A stretch of DNA of 64,000 nucleotides from an uncultured Lachnospiraceae bacterium. Its GTDB lineage: Bacteria > Bacillota > Clostridia > Lachnospirales > Lachnospiraceae. The translations under genes were made by a program, and so were the position numbers. The stretch's first letter is position 1. Each line of letters begins with the position of its first letter. Shown here piece after piece: positions 18,520 through 26,002 of the stretch. The stretch lies in assembly GCA_910578115.1 (NCBI GenBank), contig CAJTPO010000005.1, forward strand, positions 83,483 to 147,482. The letters run 5' to 3'. A model generated the notes under the pieces. It saw only the letters and a program-made list of their open reading frames with translations, was not told the origin of the DNA and ran no database searches.

Positions 18520-19902
18520 TTACTTTACGGATTCTTCCAATGCCCACATAGCCGCTCCTGCTGCCGCCTCCTCTGCAATATCCCGGAATCTGACCGGAAG
18601 GCCGAAAAGCCGCTCCACCTCCTGCCGCAGCAGCCTGTTTTTGCGTATGCCGTTTCCACTGGCGATAATCTCCCTTTTCCCCGCCTTCAGCACATCGGGC
18701 AGCTGCTCATACATTTGGTAAAGTTCAAGCGCCATCCCCGTCACATAAGCCCTCACCATATTACCGAGCGTAAAATTCTCAGCCGTCAGCCCTGTCATGC
18801 TGCCTCCCGGTGCAGGGTTCCCAGGCTCCTGCCGCTTCGCATTTCTTCCCAGCATGAGATTTTCGGGCTCCCGCCGCTTCGCACTTTCGCCAGACGCCTG
18901 CCTTTGCCGGCTGCCGTAGAGCAGCGGTGCAATACACAAGTCCGTTGTATGCACCTGCGCTCCTGCTTCCTCCAGCTTCTCATAGACATCCGTCTCGATT
19001 CCCGTCACTGCATACACCGTACCTTTCACAAACTCTGCCAGCCGCTCATAAACCTTGCCGCCATTAACCGAAGCCTGCACATACAGAAAACCTTTCTCCG
19101 TAAAAGGGCGGATCTCCGCCTCCGTTCCTTCGATCAGCTCTCTGTGGAACAAAGAAACCTGTGATCCGGTCCCCACGTTAACGCTCAGCGCATCCTGTTT
19201 CTCCCCTACGGCGGCATAGAAGCTCGCCTGATTGTCCCCTTGGGCGCAGGTCACCGGAATGCCTCGATACGTACCAAAAACGAATCCCGCTGCTCTCACC
19301 TGCGGATAATAAGACGTTTCCACGCCCGCTCTCTCCAGGGCATCCATAGCAAAGCACCGCCCCCGCAGATCAAATCCCCCCAGACTGGCCGCAATGGAAC
19401 TACTCATTACCGGTTCTTTTGCATCACACAGCCGCATGGCTATATAGTCCCCGATATTGGCAAGATGCACCGCCTCCTCCGGAATCTGCCCCGTCCGCTG
19501 CAGATAAAAATGCGTCACGCTCCCGTAACCGGAATACATCTCACAGCCTGTCACACGGGACAGATAAGAAGCGTAAGTCTCCTCTCCAAAGGTCTCATTC
19601 CCTGATTCCTCCTTCCATGTATAATAGGGGGAAACGGCCCTTCCCTCCCTGTCCACATACAAAATCCCATGCATCTGGCTGGAAATGCCAATCGCCGCAG
19701 GCCTGTCAGTACTGTCGTCGCTTTGCAGGATATTGTCCAGCATCCCCGTTACCACCGCATAGATTCTATCAGGATCCTGCCGGAATGTGCCGTCGAGAAA
19801 ATAATTCTTCTCCTGACACACTACTGACAGTTTCCCCGTCCCCTCCTCATAAACACCCAGACAGATGCTGGTAGTTCCAATATCGATTCCGATCGCTCTC
19901 AT
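18520..19902 (-). CDS. FGGY family carbohydrate kinase with a tandem-repeat insertion
   Basis: A 460-residue sugar kinase of the actin-like ATPase fold. The N-terminal phosphate loop is GIDIGTTSICLGVYE. SSQMHG, NVGTGSQVS and the C-terminal ASGNGIRKNRLL segment mark the FGGY family, and the arrangement resembles sedoheptulokinase-like members. Substrate is uncertain. The start at 19902 is the first Met of the conserved domain; the open frame extends further upstream through repeat DNA. Between the two lobes a Lys/Arg/Pro/Gly-rich segment contains two 14-residue repeats (SAKRREPENLMLGR and NAKRQEPGNPAPGG), which the family does not normally have. Confidence 0.85.
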   Translation of the reverse strand: MRAIGIDIGTTSICLGVYEEGTGKLSVVCQEKNYFLDGTFRQDPDRIYAVVTGMLDNILQSDDSTDRPAAIGISSQMHGILYVDREGRAVSPYYTWKEESGNETFGEETYASYLSRVTGCEMYSGYGSVTHFYLQRTGQIPEEAVHLANIGDYIAMRLCDAKEPVMSSSIAASLGGFDLRGRCFAMDALERAGVETSYYPQVRAAGFVFGTYRGIPVTCAQGDNQASFYAAVGEKQDALSVNVGTGSQVSLFHRELIEGTEAEIRPFTEKGFLYVQASVNGGKVYERLAEFVKGTVYAVTGIETDVYEKLEEAGAQVHTTDLCIAPLLYGSRQRQASGESAKRREPENLMLGRNAKRQEPGNPAPGGSMTGLTAENFTLGNMVRAYVTGMALELYQMYEQLPDVLKAGKREIIASGNGIRKNRLLRQEVERLFGLPVRFRDIAEEAAAGAAMWALEESVK

Positions 19903-19965
19903 AATCCGTTCCCTTCCTCCTTGTCCGCCTGCCTGATCATCTTTTTCTCCATTCCGAAGCGCTTT

Positions 19966-20106
19966 GCGCTGAGGCCGCGAGCAGAATTTCAGATTCTGCT
20001 CTGTGATCAAGGAGTTTGTGACGCTTCGGCACAAACTCTTGGTTGAATAAATTGCTCATCAGAGAATTTATTCAACCTTTTCTCCTCTTATCATCGCGGC
20101 CAGCGC
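19966..20106. repeat. multi-hairpin repeat element
   Basis: An outer stem joins GCGCT-ga-GGCCGCGA (19966-19980) with TCGCGGCC-AGCGC (20094-20106). Inside are three perfect hairpins: GAGCAGAAT/ATTCTGCTC (19979-20001), GAGTTTGTG/CACAAACTC (20012-20038) and GGTTGAATAAATT/AATTTATTCAACC (20041-20077). The layout is that of a four-way junction. The GAGTTTGTG hairpin recurs inside the alcohol dehydrogenase gene. Confidence 0.7.
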
Positions 20107-20204
20107 TGCATTCTCTCCTATGGCATAGAATTTCCATCTTCCCTTCACCATACCAGTTTCTTTCATATACCGTCAAGAAACTATTATCTAAAAATCTCTA
20201 ACTA

Positions 20205-20233
20205 TTTTCAACACCCATTTCATGCTGTATAAT
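20205..20233 (+). promoter_or_regulatory. predicted promoter of the NUDIX operon
   Basis: TTTTCA (20205-20210), a 17-base spacer and TATAAT (20228-20233). Repeat copy C starts immediately downstream, where a repressor could block transcription. Confidence 0.55.
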
Positions 20234-20234
20234 A

Positions 20235-20269
20235 TATCGTAAACGAAATTTTTAATGTCGTTAACCATA
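20235..20269. repeat. promoter-proximal repeat, copy C (palindromic)
   Basis: TATCGTAAACGAAATTT on the plus strand (20235-20251) overlaps TATGGTTAACGACATTAAAA on the minus strand (20269-20250). It is therefore two inverted copies of the same motif without an interior. Confidence 0.6.
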
Positions 20270-20349
20270 AAAAAATCTTCGCGTTACAATTTATCTCAAA
20301 AGGCGGAATTTTCCTCAAAAATCCGCTTTCAAAGAAAGGAACTTTGAAC

Positions 20350-20787
20350 ATGGTAGAAGTCAATTTTTATGAACAGGTGGACGATTCCCTCTTAAAATTC
20401 GCAGTCATCCTGGCAAAAACCGACGGCAAATGGGTTTTCTGCAAGCATCGGGAACGGGATACCTACGAATTCCCGGGCGGACACAGAGAACCCGGCGAGA
20501 CCATACTGGAAACGGCCGCAAGAGAACTGCAGGAGGAAACAGGCGCCGTTGATTTTACGCTGAAACCTGTCTGCGCCTATTCTGTGAAAGGGAAAACGCA
20601 GGTGAACAAAAGCGAAGATGACGAGAGCTTTGGTATGCTGTTTGCTGCGGATATCACTTCTTTTGAAAAAGAGCTGCACAGTGAGATCGAGAAAATTCTG
20701 ATCACCGATACCCCGGTGGAAAATTGGACTTATCCGTTGATCCAACCGCGGCTGTTTGAAGAAGCGGAGAAAAGAGGTTTCGCATGA
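20350..20787 (+). CDS. NUDIX hydrolase
   Basis: Hydrolyses a nucleoside diphosphate linked to another moiety. The complete Nudix box G-x5-E-x7-R-E-x2-E-E-x-G is present as GGHREPGETILETAARELQEETGA-type spacing near residues 45-70, with the metal-binding REL-EE pair. It has 145 residues. The ATG at 20350 has AAAGGA 9 bases upstream; a TTG two codons earlier is too close to it. The last four bases overlap the start of the following phosphorylase (ATGA), so the two are translationally coupled. Substrate unknown; pairing with a nucleoside phosphorylase suggests nucleotide salvage or house-cleaning. Confidence 0.9.
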   Translation: MVEVNFYEQVDDSLLKFAVILAKTDGKWVFCKHRERDTYEFPGGHREPGETILETAARELQEETGAVDFTLKPVCAYSVKGKTQVNKSEDDESFGMLFAADITSFEKELHSEIEKILITDTPVENWTYPLIQPRLFEEAEKRGFA

Positions 20788-21566
20788 ACTGGACACTTCC
20801 CAAAGATAACACAGCGCCGGTCATTACCGCCGAAAAACACATTCATAATCGGTATGGCAATACACATTTTGATGCACTGCCAAAGACTTGTGTAATCTTT
20901 GAAATAGGCATGGCCATGGATTTTCTGGAATCCAATTTTCAAACAATAACCTTATTTGAAAAACTCCCCTGCTTCCTGGAGGATTCCAGATGTATTTCCA
21001 TAAAAGGAAACGAAACTGTCTGTTTCACGCGCGGCGGCTATGGCTCGCCTGCGGCTGTTGACACTTTGGAGACCGTCAGGGCTTTGGGCGCCAGACGCAT
21101 CATTGTCGTCGGAATGTGCGGCGGTTTCGGGGAAAAAATCAATGTTGGCAGCGTGATCATACCAAACAAAATACTTTGTGAAGAAGGCACTTCATTTCAC
21201 TATCTTGAACATATAGAATTTGCCGAACCGGATCCGTCCCTCTTTACAAAGGCCAACGCCTGCTTCTCAGACAGATTTGAAACATCTACAGAGCCCACCG
21301 TCACCAGCGATGCTTTTTATCGTCAGACATATGCCAAAGAGGCCCTCTGGCGCGAAAAAGGATGCGTAGCCGTAGACATGGAGTCTTCAGCCCTTTTGTC
21401 TGTAAGCCGGTATTATTCGCTGCCCGCTGTTTCGATTCTGCTATGCTCCGACAGGCATCCGGTTTCTGAAAACAGTACAGAATGGAACTGGGGTAATTCT
21501 TCTTTTAAAGAAATAAGGGAGCAATTTGTCAGGCAGGCGGTACAATTTGCGCTTCATTTAACATGA
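20784..21566 (+). CDS. nucleoside phosphorylase family protein (PNP/UDP type)
   Basis: A 260-residue cytoplasmic enzyme of the PNP_UDP_1 fold, cleaving a nucleoside with phosphate or water. Visible are the phosphate/ribose segments FTRGGYGSPAAVD and IIVVGMCGGFG and the ribose-binding VDMESSAL near residues 198-205. Base specificity cannot be read with confidence. It starts inside the stop of the NUDIX gene. Its 3' end overlaps the convergent mutM gene by nine bases (21558-21566), a tight convergent pair without room for a terminator. Confidence 0.85.
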   Translation: MNWTLPKDNTAPVITAEKHIHNRYGNTHFDALPKTCVIFEIGMAMDFLESNFQTITLFEKLPCFLEDSRCISIKGNETVCFTRGGYGSPAAVDTLETVRALGARRIIVVGMCGGFGEKINVGSVIIPNKILCEEGTSFHYLEHIEFAEPDPSLFTKANACFSDRFETSTEPTVTSDAFYRQTYAKEALWREKGCVAVDMESSALLSVSRYYSLPAVSILLCSDRHPVSENSTEWNWGNSSFKEIREQFVRQAVQFALHLT

Positions 21567-22394
21567 GTTATCTTTTTGACACACCGGACAGTACACGCTG
21601 CTCCTGCCGCCGATCACCATGCGGCACAGCGTCTCCCTGCATTTCGGACAGGGACTGCCGCCATGCCCGTATACCTGCAGAAACGGCGTATTGCGGTAAT
21701 CCCTTCCCTTTGTCTCCAGATATTCTTCCGCCGTTATGGCGTTTTTCTCGATAAAATAGGAGATCCGCTCCGGAATCGCTTCTGCAAGGCGTTCCCATTC
21801 CGTCTGCTTTAAGCTGTTGGCGGGACGCGCCGGATAGATTCCCGCCGTAAATAAAATCTCATCAGAGTAAATATTGCCGATTCCGGCAATGATCGTCTGT
21901 TCCAACAGGCATTCTTTGATTGCCTTCCGGCGTTTACTCAAATGGCTGCTCAGATATTCCGCATTACAGGCCGGAGCCAGCGGATCCAGACCCAATTTAT
22001 CCATTCCGGTACAGGTATCGGTCTCCTCCTCCCGAAGAAGCCAGAAACGTCCGAAGCGGCGCATATCGGAAAACCGTAATTCCGTCCCATTGTCCAGCGA
22101 AAAAACAACATGTGTATACTTTTCTTCCGGACACTGTGCCGGGGCAAGCAGAAGACCGCCTGTCATCCGCAGATGCAGAACAATCCGTTCCTTATTTTCT
22201 AAATGGATGATAAGGAATTTCCCCTGCCGCGACATATGAGAAACCGTCTGTCCCGTCAGCCGCCTGCAGAATTCATCCGCTTCCGGATATGCCGCAACTT
22301 CCGGACGCCTTACCGCCACCTTTGTGATCATACGCCCCTGAATCTGCGGCTCTATCACTCTCTTGATCGTTTCCACTTCCGGTAATTCAGGCAT
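21558..22394 (-). CDS. mutM: formamidopyrimidine-DNA glycosylase
   Basis: Bifunctional base-excision repair glycosylase/AP lyase removing oxidised purines such as 8-oxoguanine. The N-terminus is the canonical MPELPEVETI, where Pro2 and Glu3 are catalytic, and the C-terminus carries the zinc finger CPKC...CPVC (about 247-271). The HLRMTGGLL and IGNIYSDEILF segments are also typical. Length of 278 residues is normal. It is convergent with the phosphorylase gene. Confidence 0.97.
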   Translation of the reverse strand: MPELPEVETIKRVIEPQIQGRMITKVAVRRPEVAAYPEADEFCRRLTGQTVSHMSRQGKFLIIHLENKERIVLHLRMTGGLLLAPAQCPEEKYTHVVFSLDNGTELRFSDMRRFGRFWLLREEETDTCTGMDKLGLDPLAPACNAEYLSSHLSKRRKAIKECLLEQTIIAGIGNIYSDEILFTAGIYPARPANSLKQTEWERLAEAIPERISYFIEKNAITAEEYLETKGRDYRNTPFLQVYGHGGSPCPKCRETLCRMVIGGRSSVYCPVCQKDNSC

Positions 22395-22457
22395 CTTCTC
22401 TTCTGTCCTTTCTGTATTCTGCCGTCTGTTTTCAGCGGCTGTTTCGCAGATTTACGC

Positions 22458-22593
22458 TCAAACAATCGCTTCCACAAGCACCTTTTCTCCAAATGTAATG
22501 TTCTTTACTCCGATTTGCTTCTTTTTATTAAAATTGAAGCTGATTCTGCAGCCCCGGTATACAGTTTGCATTTACGTTAAACAGTTTGCTCAT
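22458..22593 (-). pseudogene. remnant of an AAA-ATPase-like / PD-(D/E)XK protein
   Basis: From ATG at 22593 the frame reads MSKLFNVNANCIP, which resembles the first residues of the widespread AAA-ATPase-like proteins (Met-x-K-x-FNVxxxCxP). After a frame change near 22550 the sequence reads FNFNKKKQIGVKNITFGEK and stops with EAIV at 22460-22458, resembling the C-terminus of the same proteins. About 1.5 kb of a normal gene is missing. Family match is from memory and needs a search. The rest of 22395-22775 shows no gene. Confidence 0.45.
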
Positions 22594-22775
22594 GAATTTC
22601 CCATACCCTCATTTTTTCTTCATTATAGCCGAAGCCCTGTTGTTTTACAAGGCGTTGGAGAGCCAAAGCCTTCCTGATCCCCAAAAATCACCTTTTCTAT
22701 AAAGACAAACCATGGATTTCTGTGTTAGACTTATAGTGGATAATAATCAGCATCAAATTAAAGGGGGAATCAAAT

Positions 22776-23144
22776 ATGGAACTGATCCTGCAGCCAACAC
22801 CTGAAACCTGCGGACAGGCATGCATCGCCATGATCACAGGAAAAAAGATCGAAGAAGTGATCAAAGATATGAAGACAAGCGGTCCTACGAGCATCGGCCA
22901 GCTGATCGAGATATTGGACTTCTACGGCATCCGACATGCAGAAAGAAATACGCGTATCTCCAAAAAGAATCCTGTACCGCACGAATATTCTATCCTCACG
23001 GTACATACCGATGCAGGATACACCCATTGGACACTGCTTTATGATCACAAATATTATGATCCCGAATTCGGTCTCATTGAAGGCACGTATCCGCATGGAA
23101 AAATAACATCATTTCTGGGAATCTATGAACCTGACAATGACTAA
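22776..23144 (+). CDS. C39-like cysteine peptidase domain protein
   Basis: A 122-residue stand-alone protein. The N-terminus LQPTPETCGQACIAM matches the Q...CG..C start of C39-like peptidases (oxyanion Gln and catalytic Cys), and a His occurs in TDAGYTHWTLL (near 87) followed by an Asp in YDPEFG. No signal peptide or transporter is visible, so this is not a bacteriocin ABC exporter. It might process a small peptide or be a cytoplasmic hydrolase; the substrate is unknown. AAAGGGGG lies 8 bases before the ATG. Confidence 0.7.
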   Translation: MELILQPTPETCGQACIAMITGKKIEEVIKDMKTSGPTSIGQLIEILDFYGIRHAERNTRISKKNPVPHEYSILTVHTDAGYTHWTLLYDHKYYDPEFGLIEGTYPHGKITSFLGIYEPDND

Positions 23145-23275
23145 TCAAAATAAAGAATAGTTTCTTAATACAGGTTTTTCATCCACGTCCTGCCCCTCCC
23201 CGCTTTACCATGCTGCAAACAGATCATAGATATGTGCTGCAAAAAACAGTTACAATTCGGCCCAGTACTTTCATC

Positions 23276-23304
23276 TTGCCAGCTCCCCCTTTCTGTGATA
23301 TCTT
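23276..23304 (+). promoter_or_regulatory. predicted promoter of the MFS leader transcript
   Basis: TTGCCA (23276-23281), a 17-base spacer and TATCTT (23299-23304), ahead of the leader peptide. Confidence 0.5.
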
Positions 23305-23335
23305 AAACATAGTTAATAAACGAAAGGCAGCATAT

Positions 23336-23458
23336 ATGATCTGGAAAATGATAAATCTTCAACTCCAAAAAGGAAGCATTTTTCCGCTTTACGGGGATAG
23401 TGCGCCTTTTTTCAGGAAGATTTACCATAAAGCGGATACCAAACAGCCCTTTCGGTAA
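23336..23458 (+). CDS. 40-residue leader peptide of the MFS exporter
   Basis: A short frame begins MIWKMINLQLQKGSIFPLYG, preceded by AAAGGCAG 8 bases upstream. Its stop codon (23456-23458) lies within the 3' arm of a perfect 10-base hairpin (23417-23463). A ribosome translating or stalling on this frame would therefore change the fold of the leader RNA. This is the usual plan of ribosome-dependent attenuation at antibiotic-resistance genes. The peptide itself has no recognisable function. Confidence 0.55.
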   Translation: MIWKMINLQLQKGSIFPLYGDSAPFFRKIYHKADTKQPFR

Positions 23459-23519
23459 ATCTTATAGAACTGGTACATTATCTCCTTAACGTGCAAAATA
23501 AAAGTTAAGGAGATTTTTT
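23417..23519 (+). promoter_or_regulatory. attenuator: two hairpins ahead of the MFS exporter
   Basis: Hairpin 1: AAGATTTACC (23417-23426) with GGTAAATCTT (23454-23463). Hairpin 2: TCTCCTTAAC (23481-23490) with GTTAAGGAGA (23504-23513), followed directly by TTTTTT and the start codon. Hairpin 2 both resembles an intrinsic terminator and hides the only ribosome binding site (TAAGGAGA). Confidence 0.7.
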
Positions 23520-24665
23520 ATGTTAAATATCAAAAAACAACTATCGAGATTATACTTATCTTCTATTCTCGGCAACCTGTCTTTAACAGGAGCCTGGGTG
23601 GCAATCCTCGCAGCGCGGGGATACAGCCTGGTGGAGATTGGCTTTGCCGAAACCATTTTTCACCTTACCAGCCTGATCCTTGAAATTCCGTCAGGTGTTC
23701 TTGCCGATGTCTTTGGACGGAAAAATATGCTCATCGTCAGCAGTGTCATGACCATGATCGGCAATATCATCATGATATTTTCCGGCAGTCTGTGGACAAT
23801 CTGCGCATCTATGGTCTTTCAGGCGGCAGGCTATAACTTTGCATCCGGGTCGGGAGACGCCCTCGCATATGATTCCCTGAAAATAAATGCCTGTGAGGAT
23901 CACTACGGGAAATATGTCTCTGCCCAGCTGAGCATCTGCCGGTTCTGCGGCGGCCTCTCTACCCTGTGCGCCGGTTTTGCGCTTTTGATCGGGCATCGGG
24001 CTGCATACGGCATAGACATCGGAATCGGAATTCTGCAAATCTGGGTACTCACTTCCTTACAGGAAGCGCGCGTATCCCAAGGCGCTGAAAACAAACAGCC
24101 TTTCTCTGCGCCGCCTTCTGTACGAACCCCAAAATTGCATACAGCCTTCCGCACCACCAAAAGGGAACTGATCGACTGTTTTGCTGCAAGTGTTGCCTTC
24201 CTCAAGACAGCCAGGAAAGCAGTCCTCTTTATGTTCTGCAATTCTCTTGTCGGATCCATTGACATACTGCTGCTGTTCTTCCTGCAGGCAAAGCTGCCGG
24301 GCACCGGCCTGTCAGGTTTTATGCTCGGGTTTACTTTGTTTTTCATGGAGACGGGCGGCATACTTGGCGCCAGACTCATTTTGAAATGCTGGAAACTGCG
24401 CTATCGAAGTGTATTTCTGCTCACCACGCTGCTTGTGATCTGCGGCGTGCTTGTCGAACATTCCGGAATCTGCTGGCTCATGGCGGCAGGCGGCTTTGTC
24501 TCCGCATTCGGTGATGATGCGCTGCAGGTTAGAACCAATACGCTCCTGCAGGATATGTTCCCCTCGGAGCAGCGGGCAACGTTGATCTCCATGGAGTCTT
24601 TTACTTTTTCCATGATCATGATCGTATTGTCGCCCCTGGCCGGCGTGCTCTTCTCCTTCTGGTAA
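23520..24665 (+). CDS. MFS family exporter
   Basis: A 381-residue integral membrane transporter with about 10-12 hydrophobic segments. The major-facilitator loop 2-3 motif appears as GVLADVFGRKNM near residues 59-70 (compare G-x-L-aD-r-x-G-r-k). The family exports drugs or metabolites by proton antiport. A predicted leader peptide and an SD-sequestering hairpin precede it, the kind of control typical for inducible drug or macrolide/tetracycline resistance genes, so drug export is a reasonable guess. A bidirectional terminator (24683-24716) ends the gene. I do not recognise a named resistance determinant. Confidence 0.85.
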   Translation: MLNIKKQLSRLYLSSILGNLSLTGAWVAILAARGYSLVEIGFAETIFHLTSLILEIPSGVLADVFGRKNMLIVSSVMTMIGNIIMIFSGSLWTICASMVFQAAGYNFASGSGDALAYDSLKINACEDHYGKYVSAQLSICRFCGGLSTLCAGFALLIGHRAAYGIDIGIGILQIWVLTSLQEARVSQGAENKQPFSAPPSVRTPKLHTAFRTTKRELIDCFAASVAFLKTARKAVLFMFCNSLVGSIDILLLFFLQAKLPGTGLSGFMLGFTLFFMETGGILGARLILKCWKLRYRSVFLLTTLLVICGVLVEHSGICWLMAAGGFVSAFGDDALQVRTNTLLQDMFPSEQRATLISMESFTFSMIMIVLSPLAGVLFSFW

Positions 24666-24682
24666 AAAGGTAATTTCTGCAC

Positions 24683-24716
24683 AAACGCCCATGCAGGCAA
24701 TCCCGCATGGGCGTTT
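24683..24716. terminator. bidirectional intrinsic terminator
   Basis: AAACGCCCATGC (24683-24694) and GCATGGGCGTTT (24705-24716), perfect 12-base arms between two convergent genes; T-rich on the plus side. Confidence 0.75.
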
Positions 24717-24744
24717 TACTTATTTCTATATCAACTATATCAAT

Positions 24745-25926
24745 TTAAACAGGCTTCTTCCGCACATCGTTCTGCAGAAGCCTGTAAAGCGCTGCCGCCG
24801 CCGGCACACCCAGCAGCATACCGCCAATACCCATCACACCGCCACCCACCGTCACTGCCGCCAGCACCCAGATGCCCGGCAGGCCAATAGAGGAACCGAC
24901 TACCTTCGGATAGATCAGGTTGCCTTCCAGCTGCTGCAGGACTACCAGAAATACGATAAAGATAATCGACTTGACAGGGGAGACCGTAACGATCATAACT
25001 GCTCCCACCACGGCTCCGATATAAGCGCCCGCCACCGGAATCAACGCCGTAAATCCGATCAGACAGCCGATCATCGCCGCATAGGGCAGACGCAGCAAAA
25101 ACATTCCGGCCATACAGAGCACACCCAAAACCACTGCCTCCGTACACTGCCCCACGATAAAGCTGTGAAAACAGCCGTCAAAGACATGCAGCACATAAAA
25201 TATCTTATCTACCAGTTTTGCAGGCAGATATTTCCGAAACAGCAGGGTCATCTGTCCGCCAATCTTCTCTTTCCCCGCCAGCAGATACAGTGCGAAAATA
25301 AAACCGACCACCACCGTGACCGTCGTAGAGAAGACGGATGATACGATCCCGGCCGCCACGCCCATCGCGCCGCCAAGGCCGCTCCACACGAACGAAGACA
25401 GCTTCGTCACCCACTCCTGCCAGTCTCCCATGCTGTCCATCGCCAGCAGGCTGTTCTCACCTTCCAGATAAGAACTGATCTGCAGATTATCCTCCAGCCA
25501 CTGCATGGTATCCTGCAGAACCCCCGGCAGTTCCCGGAACAGAAGCTGCATGCAGCTGAGCAGCTCCGGCACGATCATCCGCACCACCAGAAAGACGATG
25601 AACACCAGGCTGACCAGCGCAAGTACCAGACTGACCGGTCGGCACAGCTTCTGCGGAAAAACAATTCTCACGCCTTTTTTCTTCTGCTGACGCTTCTGGT
25701 CCTTCTGCATTCCCTGCGTATCCCGGCACAGCTTCTGCAAATATTTCTCAATAAAAGTCATCGGAATATTGACCGTATAAGCAATGACACACCCCAGAAA
25801 CAAAGGCACGGCAGCTCCCAGCGCAATCCCCGCAACGCTGACAAAATCCGTCCAGTAATGGATCATCAGAAAAAGAATGATCACCGTAACACCGGCCCGC
25901 AGGCAGCTTTTCCATTTTAATTCCAT
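24745..25926 (-). CDS. AI-2E family transporter
   Basis: A polytopic membrane protein of 393 residues. N-terminal helices (AGVTVIILFLMIHYW and LGAAVPLFLGCVIAYTVNIP) and the C-terminal cluster, with VAGAYIGAVVGAVMI and the QQLEGNLIYPKVVG signature, place it in the AI-2E/YdiK/PerM family. Members have been linked to autoinducer-2 or cation export, but most are functionally uncertain. The start at 25926 (MELKWK) is chosen as the first Met of the family; AAGGAGG is rather far upstream (12 bases), so a start up to 19 codons earlier remains possible. It lies 76 bases downstream of the chemotaxis receptor gene on the same strand. Confidence 0.85.
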   Translation of the reverse strand: MELKWKSCLRAGVTVIILFLMIHYWTDFVSVAGIALGAAVPLFLGCVIAYTVNIPMTFIEKYLQKLCRDTQGMQKDQKRQQKKKGVRIVFPQKLCRPVSLVLALVSLVFIVFLVVRMIVPELLSCMQLLFRELPGVLQDTMQWLEDNLQISSYLEGENSLLAMDSMGDWQEWVTKLSSFVWSGLGGAMGVAAGIVSSVFSTTVTVVVGFIFALYLLAGKEKIGGQMTLLFRKYLPAKLVDKIFYVLHVFDGCFHSFIVGQCTEAVVLGVLCMAGMFLLRLPYAAMIGCLIGFTALIPVAGAYIGAVVGAVMIVTVSPVKSIIFIVFLVVLQQLEGNLIYPKVVGSSIGLPGIWVLAAVTVGGGVMGIGGMLLGVPAAAALYRLLQNDVRKKPV

Positions 25927-26002
25927 AGTATGCCCATGCCTCCTTCTTAGCATTTCTCTCCATGCAGCATCGCCCGCGGACAATCGCCCGTCCGGTCAGC
26001 CG

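Noticed and set aside
23210..23458. Longer 82-codon version of the MFS leader ORF
   Set aside because: Its first part covers the predicted promoter; the internal ATG at 23336 has a ribosome binding site and gives a normal leader length.
23520..24665. Naming the MFS exporter as a known tetracycline or macrolide gene
   Set aside because: Leader design is similar in style, but the protein does not match a determinant that I can recognise with confidence.
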